From assembly GCF_022346885.1 (NCBI RefSeq), contig NZ_JAKRNK010000010.1, positions 62,001 through 126,000 on the forward strand: a stretch of 64,000 bases of DNA, given 5' to 3'. The position numbers and the translations under genes were made by a program. Positions 59,159-64,000 of this stretch are shown here, one piece after another (positions within the stretch are counted from its first letter, which is position 1; each line of letters opens with the position of its first letter). Under the pieces are notes generated by a model. It saw only the letters and a list, made by a program, of their open reading frames with translations. It was not told where the DNA came from and searched no databases. The stretch is from Paenibacillus sp. ACRRX. GTDB taxonomy: Bacteria > Bacillota > Bacilli > Paenibacillales > Paenibacillaceae.

Positions 59159-59270
59159 GTCATCACAGTCCCCTCTGCTCACCTTTAACATGTATACCAT
59201 TACTAGTCATTCGGAATCACTTACTTTATTGAGAAGGATAACAAATCATATTTCCGAATCATTATTACCC

Positions 59271-59639
59271 TTATCCCTGTAATATTAAACGGATCACATA
59301 TAGCCCAATTACGGCTGCCGCTAAATTAAACAATGCGGTACTACCTATGTAAGTAAGCGCCGTTTTGATACGCCGCTGCTGAATAAGCAGCCATGACTCA
59401 ACCGTAAACGTAGAAAAAGTTGTAAATGCACCACAAAATCCAATCCCTAACCATGCATAGATATAATCAGGCATCGTCTGATGAAGCCCAGCCAAAATTC
59501 CGAGCAGCATCGATCCCGCCAAATTAATAACCCATGTACCCCATGGAAAAGATGTGGAATGCTTGGCCATCACACCAGTGATAACATACCTTAACCACGC
59601 ACCAACAGCTCCCCCAAAACTGACTAACCAGATATTCAT
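59271..59639 (-). CDS. crcB: fluoride channel subunit Fluc/CrcB (second)
   Basis: 122 aa, four membrane helices, with the family segment GFCGAFTTFSTFTVESW and GTWVINLAGSMLLG. Exports fluoride as a dual-topology dimer. Its ATG overlaps the stop of the first crcB gene by four bases, so the two are co-translated and probably form a heterodimer with fixed opposite orientations. It ends the pair. Confidence 0.93.
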   Translation of the reverse strand: MNIWLVSFGGAVGAWLRYVITGVMAKHSTSFPWGTWVINLAGSMLLGILAGLHQTMPDYIYAWLGIGFCGAFTTFSTFTVESWLLIQQRRIKTALTYIGSTALFNLAAAVIGLYVIRLILQG

Positions 59640-60061
59640 TGCGAGATGCCCCTCTCAGTTCGTGTAGGTCGCTGTCCAAGCTTATAACCAGCGTATGCGC
59701 TTACGAGACCTCCCACAAGGCTAAGAAGTTGATAACTTAATGCCGTTCCAACCCGATTGACTTCCAACAATTGAACCGTTTCCATGGCAAATGTAGAGTA
59801 GGTCGTCAACGCCCCAGCCATACCCGTGCCAAATGTCAACTTCCATAAGGGTGAGCAGTTCACCCTAGTCGCTACAAATGAAGTCAGCCAGCCTAAGAAA
59901 CAGGCGCCCGCTATATTAACGAAAAGCGTAGCCATTGGGAAGCCGCCTACGATGTCAAACGGAAAGATTAGACTGCATCCATATCTGATGTTGGCGCCAA
60001 TAATTCCTCCGATCGCTACGGCGAGTCCATTCCTTGGATTCCAACAACTGCTTGACATCAC
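59636..60061 (-). CDS. crcB: fluoride channel subunit Fluc/CrcB (first)
   Basis: About 141 aa, four membrane helices with VNIAGACFLGWL and GMAGALTTYSTFAMETV. The start is a GTG (60061) or the next ATG, with GAGAGG seven to ten bases upstream. It follows rarA within about 70 bases and lies in the otherwise conserved rarA-cymR interval. No fluoride riboswitch (crcB motif) could be recognised upstream, so control is unclear. Confidence 0.92.
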   Translation of the reverse strand: MMSSSCWNPRNGLAVAIGGIIGANIRYGCSLIFPFDIVGGFPMATLFVNIAGACFLGWLTSFVATRVNCSPLWKLTFGTGMAGALTTYSTFAMETVQLLEVNRVGTALSYQLLSLVGGLVSAYAGYKLGQRPTRTERGISQ

Positions 60062-60128
60062 CACTCTACCTCTCCGCATGAAAAATTGATACTTGTTGCT
60101 GCATAAGATGTTCGGGACAAGGGCAATA

Positions 60129-61442
60129 TTAACGCCCCTTCTGCCTACGAAGCTCCTGATTAACCTTCATTTTCGCTTCCATGCCCTGCTCACTTGCCAT
60201 AAAGAATACCCGGTTCTGGATAGTATCCGGCAAATACTGCTGCGTTACATAATGGCCAGGATAATCATGAGGATACTGGTAGCCCTTATGCCCCAACTTG
60301 TCCGCACCTTTGTAATGCGTATCCCTCAGATGGAGCGGAACTTCAGCAGATCGAATATCATCCATCGCCTGCATCGCCCGTTGAATGGCCATCGGTATCG
60401 AATTAGACTTCGGACTCTCTACCGCAAATAAAATTGCCTGGGCAATAATGTATTGTGATTCCGGCCATCCGATGCGACGATACGCTTCAAGCGCACTGAC
60501 TGCCTGTACCATTGCTTGCGGATTCGCCAAGCCAATATCTTCACTGCAAGCAACAGTTAGACGGCGTATAAACGTCATGGGATCCATCCCAAGCTTATCT
60601 ACGGCATAAAAAAACCAGAACAGCGCTGCGTCACTTGATCCACGGATACTCTTATGAAAGGCGGATAATACGTCGTATTGGGTCGATTCATCGGCACGAA
60701 CGATTGGTCTGCGAACAGATTCTTCTGCTTCTGCCATGGTGACGATTACCCTGCCGTCCGACTGCGGCATGGTGGTCATCGCAGCAAGCTCCAGCGCATT
60801 AAGCGCACGTCGGATATCACCATTTGCCATCTCGGCTATATGCTGGAGCGCATCCTCATTCACTTCAAGCGGCATAAAACCCAGTCCGCGCTCCTTGTCG
60901 ACCATCGCACGCTGCATAGCAATCAGGCAATGTTCTGACGTCAATGCCTTTAACTGAAACAAGGTCGAGCGGCTAATTAATGCTCCATTCACATGATGGA
61001 ATGGATTCTCAGTAGTTGCGCCGATAAAAATAATCGTGCCTTTCTCAACCGCAGGCAGCAGAGCATCCTGCTGTGACTTGTTAAAACGATGAACCTCATC
61101 CAAGAACAAGATCGTCTTAGCAGCGTACATATTTTTGCGGTTCTCCGCTTGCTCAATGACAGCCCGAACATCCTTAACGGACGCATCCACCGCATTTAGC
61201 CGTACGAATTCCCCTTGCGTGCGCTCCGCAATAATATTGGCAAGCGTAGTCTTGCCGCATCCAGGTGGTCCGTACAGCAAAATCGAGGATACACGGTCAG
61301 ACTCTATCGCCCTCCTTAATAGACGCTGCGGACCCACAATATGTTCCTGTCCCACATATTCATCCAGCGTACGCGGACGTATGCGATCAGCGAGCAGCCT
61401 CATCTCAGGCCCTTGATCCGATTGATACGAAAATAAATCCAT
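60129..61442 (-). CDS. rarA: replication-associated recombination protein A
   Basis: AAA+ ATPase acting at stalled forks (MgsA/WHIP family). 437 aa. Walker A is GPPGCGKTT, Walker B is ILFLDEVHR, sensor 1 is FIGATTENP and the arginine finger is in SRSTLFQL. The C-terminus has the family tetramerisation region ending DYPGHYVTQQYLPD. The ATG follows GAGTGGTGATAAG. A LexA-like palindrome lies 240 bases upstream. B. subtilis yrvN occupies the same place between yrvM and cymR. Confidence 0.95.
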   Translation of the reverse strand: MDLFSYQSDQGPEMRLLADRIRPRTLDEYVGQEHIVGPQRLLRRAIESDRVSSILLYGPPGCGKTTLANIIAERTQGEFVRLNAVDASVKDVRAVIEQAENRKNMYAAKTILFLDEVHRFNKSQQDALLPAVEKGTIIFIGATTENPFHHVNGALISRSTLFQLKALTSEHCLIAMQRAMVDKERGLGFMPLEVNEDALQHIAEMANGDIRRALNALELAAMTTMPQSDGRVIVTMAEAEESVRRPIVRADESTQYDVLSAFHKSIRGSSDAALFWFFYAVDKLGMDPMTFIRRLTVACSEDIGLANPQAMVQAVSALEAYRRIGWPESQYIIAQAILFAVESPKSNSIPMAIQRAMQAMDDIRSAEVPLHLRDTHYKGADKLGHKGYQYPHDYPGHYVTQQYLPDTIQNRVFFMASEQGMEAKMKVNQELRRQKGR

Positions 61443-61681
61443 TTCTTATCACCACTCTAGTTGATTCGAACTTTCTTTACTCTATTCTAGCTGACACCCC
61501 TAGTTAGCTACATCCAGCATGTCCTCGTGAACGACATTCAATTGCTCTTATTTGTCATCTTATCATCATGTCTTGTCATTTATAAAGATAACGTAACGTC
61601 ATACTTCTTTTGGCGTTTCAATTATCTTTTTATTATTTCAATCATTTTACCATACGTATATACAACCTGCATATCCACCAA

Positions 61682-61693
61682 GAACGTACGTTC
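61682..61693. promoter_or_regulatory. LexA-like box upstream of rarA
   Basis: GAACGTACGTTC fits the inner 12 positions of CGAACRNRYGTTYC. On the minus strand it would overlap the -35 of a promoter with TATATA at 61657-61662; an extended -10 (TGGTAAAAT, 61644-61652) is an alternative. The 327 bases between rarA and tcdA hold this, the tcdA terminator and no gene. Confidence 0.5.
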
Positions 61694-61703
61694 TTTTTCT
61701 TAT

Positions 61704-61741
61704 CAAAAAAAGCTGCCCAAACCATCAGGTTTAGCAGCTAA
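61704..61741 (-). terminator. tcdA terminator
   Basis: On the minus strand AGCTGC-AAACC pairs with GGTTT-GCAGCT, then seven T residues. Confidence 0.9.
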
Positions 61742-61769
61742 TTATTATATATTATGACTAACTAGATCT

Positions 61770-62522
61770 CTATTTCTGCTCCAACTGCTTTAACAGATCC
61801 TTCACTGCTACACTAACCATAATGAGTCCCACTACAGGTGGAACAAATGCGTTACTCGCGGGAGGCTGCTGTGCTTTACGCCGATCTGGTGCATTCTCTG
61901 GCACAATCTTCTCGGTTACATCTACACGCGGCTTCATTGGCTCCTCAGTGGAGAACACCACTTTAACACCTTTTTTGATCCCTTGCTTGCGCAGTTTCTG
62001 TCGAATTACACGGGCAATCGGATCTACAGTTGTCTTAGAAATATCAGCGACCTGAAAGCGCGTTGGGTCCATCTTATTAGCTGCTCCCATACTGGATATC
62101 ATCGGGATGCCTCGCTTTAGACACTCTTTGATAAGATGAATCTTATAAGAGACGGTATCTGATGCATCCAGTACATAATCAAGCTCATATTTGAACAGCT
62201 CTTCATACGTCTCCTCTGTGTAAAACATATTCAGTGTAATAGCATCACACTCAGGATTGATGAGCTTGATTCGCTCTTTCATCAATTCTGTTTTCTCCTG
62301 GCCTACCGTTGTGATTAAGGCATGAATCTGACGGTTCACATTTGTAATGTCAACAACGTCCTTATCGATCAAAATGATTCGTCCGACTCCTGTTCTTGCC
62401 AGCGCCTCGGCAGCAATCGAGCCTACTCCTCCAATGCCAAGCACAGCAACTGTACTATTTTTCATCAACTCCATGCCTTCTGGCCCAATGGCAAGCTCTG
62501 TTCTAGAAAATTGATTGAGCAT
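61770..62522 (-). CDS. tcdA: tRNA threonylcarbamoyladenosine dehydratase
   Basis: Makes cyclic t6A at tRNA position 37 in an ATP-dependent step. E1/ThiF-type fold, 250 aa: nucleotide motif VLGIGGVGSIAAEALARTG, the DITNVNRQ segment, and VLDASDTVSYKIHLI. The C-terminal part has PRVDVTEKIVPE as in YrvM/CsdL. AGGAGG lies seven bases before the ATG. It sits between aspS and rarA as in Bacillus. Confidence 0.93.
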   Translation of the reverse strand: MLNQFSRTELAIGPEGMELMKNSTVAVLGIGGVGSIAAEALARTGVGRIILIDKDVVDITNVNRQIHALITTVGQEKTELMKERIKLINPECDAITLNMFYTEETYEELFKYELDYVLDASDTVSYKIHLIKECLKRGIPMISSMGAANKMDPTRFQVADISKTTVDPIARVIRQKLRKQGIKKGVKVVFSTEEPMKPRVDVTEKIVPENAPDRRKAQQPPASNAFVPPVVGLIMVSVAVKDLLKQLEQK

Positions 62523-62558
62523 AAGGTGCCTCCTTCATAGATAGCTACTTTGTATAAC

Positions 62559-62604
62559 CATAAAACACCCTCGCCCCAAAGCCAGCTGGCTGAGACGAGG
62601 GATG
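62559..62604 (-). terminator. aspS terminator
   Basis: On the minus strand CCCTCG pairs with CGAGGG, with an inner CAGC/GCTG hairpin, followed by TGTTTTAT. Confidence 0.7.
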
Positions 62605-62637
62605 CAATTACCTTTGAAAGTGAAGAAAGTCTTCGGC

Positions 62638-64000
62638 TTATTCGCCTTGTTTTTCTTCTTTCTTTTCTTTTTTCTTCGTTTTAATGTGCAGTTGATCCAA
62701 TTGAGCTGTATCCACCAGATTCGGCGCGCCAACCATCAGGTCTGTTGCACTTGCCGTTTTAGGGAATGCAATCGTTTCGCGCAAGTTGGTGCTGCCTGCA
62801 AGCAGCATTACAAGTCTGTCGAAGCCAAATGCGATCCCGCCATGCGGAGGCGTGCCGTATTCAAATGCGTTTAACAGGAAGCCGAATTTCTCTTGTGCTT
62901 CTTCAGGGGAGAATCCAAGTGCGTTGAACATCTTCTCCTGTACTTCACGCTTGTAAATACGCATGGAACCTCCGCCTACTTCGTAGCCGTTAAGCACGAT
63001 GTCGTAGGCTTGTGCACGGATCTGACCAGGATCCGTATCGAACAATGCCAGATCCTCGTCTTTCGGGCGTGTGAACGGATGGTGCTCCGCTACATAACGT
63101 TTTGCTTCTTCATCATATCCAAGCAATGGGAAGTCAACCACCCATGCAAACTTATATTCATTATCGTTAATCAGGTTCAAGCGGCGTCCAACGAGTAAAC
63201 GCAGATTGCCGAGTACATCAGCCACAACTTTCTTCGTGTCTGCCGAGAACAAGAGAAGATCGCCTTCTTCAGCTCCGAGACGATCACGCAGAGCCGCAAT
63301 TTCTTCCTCGTTGAAGAATTTCACGATCGGTCCTTTAAACTCGCCATCCTTCACTTGAATCCATGCCAATCCTTTAGCTCCGTAACGTGCAGCGAATGGT
63401 GCAAGATCGTCGATCTCTTTACGGCTCCACGTGCCACAGCCTTTTGCATTTAAGCATTTTACGACGCCACCCTTTTCGATGACCGATGCAAATACTTTAA
63501 CTCCAGAGGAAGATACAATATCACATACGTCAACTAGTTCCAGACCAAAGCGAAGATCTGGCTTGTCAGAACCATACTTGTTCATTGCATCCTGGTAAGT
63601 GATGCGTTGGAACGGTGTGGGGAGCTCGATTCCTTTTGTTTCTTGGAACAATCGAACCATTAGCTCTTCCATCATACCAAACAAATCCTCTTGAGATACG
63701 AAGGATGTCTCGATATCGACTTGGGTAAATTCAGGCTGTCTGTCAGCGCGCAAATCTTCGTCACGGAAACAACGTGCAATTTGATAATAACGCTCCATAC
63801 CGGATACCATGAGCAATTGCTTAAAGATTTGCGGCGATTGCGGCAACGCATAAAATTCACCTGGATGCACACGGCTAGGCACAAGATAATCACGAGCACC
63901 TTCCGGCGTGCTATTTACCAAAATAGGCGTTTCCACCTCGATGAACTCGTTGTTGTCCAGATAATCACGGAACACTTTGGCTGCTTTAGAACGCATCATC
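62638..64000 (-). CDS. aspS: aspartyl-tRNA synthetase, N-terminus outside window
   Basis: Charges tRNA-Asp. The visible 453 residues cover the class II catalytic domain (motif 2 [21 protein letters not shown]; motif 3 [13 protein letters not shown]; motif 1 lies in [19 protein letters not shown]) and the bacterial GAD insertion. The anticodon-binding OB domain, roughly 130-140 residues, lies beyond 64000. The protein ends in a Lys/Glu-rich tail ([14 protein letters not shown]). It normally forms a pair with hisS upstream. Confidence 0.96.
   Translation of the reverse strand, partial: MMRSKAAKVFRDYLDNNEFIEVETPILVNSTPEGARDYLVPSRVHPGEFYALPQSPQIFKQLLMVSGMERYYQIARCFRDEDLRADRQPEFTQVDIETSFVSQEDLFGMMEELMVRLFQETKGIELPTPFQRITYQDAMNKYGSDKPDLRFGLELVDVCDIVSSSGVKVFASVIEKGGVVKCLNAKGCGTWSRKEIDDLAPFAARYGAKGLAWIQVKDGEFKGPIVKFFNEEEIAALRDRLGAEEGDLLLFSADTKKVVADVLGNLRLLVGRRLNLINDNEYKFAWVVDFPLLGYDEEAKRYVAEHHPFTRPKDEDLALFDTDPGQIRAQAYDIVLNGYEVGGGSMRIYKREVQEKMFNALGFSPEEAQEKFGFLLNAFEYGTPPHGGIAFGFDRLVMLLAGSTNLRETIAFPKTASATDLMVGAPNLVDTAQLDQLHIKTKKKEKKEEKQGE

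Noticed and set aside
60062-60128. Fluoride riboswitch before crcB
   Set aside because: The short gap after rarA does not show the conserved elements of the crcB motif.
62523-62637. 6S RNA (bsrA) between aspS and tcdA as in B. subtilis
   Set aside because: The gap is only about 115 bases and is filled by the aspS terminator.

Overview
The window looks like the chromosome of a Paenibacillus-type firmicute (order Bacillales). Coding strands carry strong AGGAGG-type ribosome binding sites. The right third follows the Bacillus aspS-yrvM-rarA-cymR-iscS-mnmA ... alaS-yrzL-ruvX-yrzB-mltG-yrrN-yrrO gene order, and the rest is a mosaic of carbon-use, transport and anaerobic-metabolism genes. Species cannot be read from the sequence alone; no rRNA or tRNA gene was seen.

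Layout. 1-8.6 kb: an incomplete lipoprotein, a Leloir galactose operon on the minus strand (galK-galE-galT plus an aldose-epimerase-like gene) divergent from an AraC-type regulator, then a secreted amidohydrolase with a Met/Gln-rich linker. 8.9-11.3 kb: an FGGY sugar kinase and a sirtuin. 11.3-12.9 kb: no gene, but six copies of a block of about 108 bp set among degenerate 9-bp repeats. 13-16.5 kb: a two-gene pyruvate/2-oxoacid:ferredoxin oxidoreductase with a CRP/FNR-like site upstream. 16.5-18 kb: decayed coding sequence. 18-24.2 kb: KDG kinase and KDPG aldolase, a YwiC-like membrane protein, a membrane acyltransferase next to a perfect FNR/Rex-type palindrome, and ilvD. 24.4-30.2 kb: a five-gene oligopeptide ABC transporter. 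30.7-37.5 kb: polysaccharide deacetylase, AI-2E family permease, class B penicillin-binding protein and a chemoreceptor.

37.8-45.8 kb: the yrrO-yrrN-mltG-DUF1292(x2)-ruvX-ireB-alaS block, headed by an alanine T-box leader whose specifier triplet can be read (GCU). 45.9-48.8 kb: a methyltransferase and an IS1595-like gene that has apparently lost its catalytic residues. Its promoter holds a LexA/SOS box between -35 and -10, and it is followed by a 55-bp minisatellite. 48.8-64 kb: a second AI-2E permease, the anaerobic ribonucleotide reductase pair nrdDG with NrdR-like boxes, a zinc ribbon, a PRC-barrel protein, iscS, cymR, mnmA, a CBS-domain membrane protein, an ArsR regulator, a PCYCGC lipoprotein, a two-gene fluoride channel, rarA (second LexA-like box upstream), tcdA and most of aspS.

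How the parts relate. The galactose genes form one inducible pathway. The por genes, the FNR/Rex-box neighbourhood and nrdDG suggest a facultative anaerobe. iscS, cymR, mnmA, tcdA, alaS, aspS and yrrN/O serve sulfur supply and tRNA modification or charging. The least explained elements are the LexA-controlled, catalytically degenerate transposase relative and the short-period minisatellites. No complete undescribed system could be demonstrated; these are the best leads.
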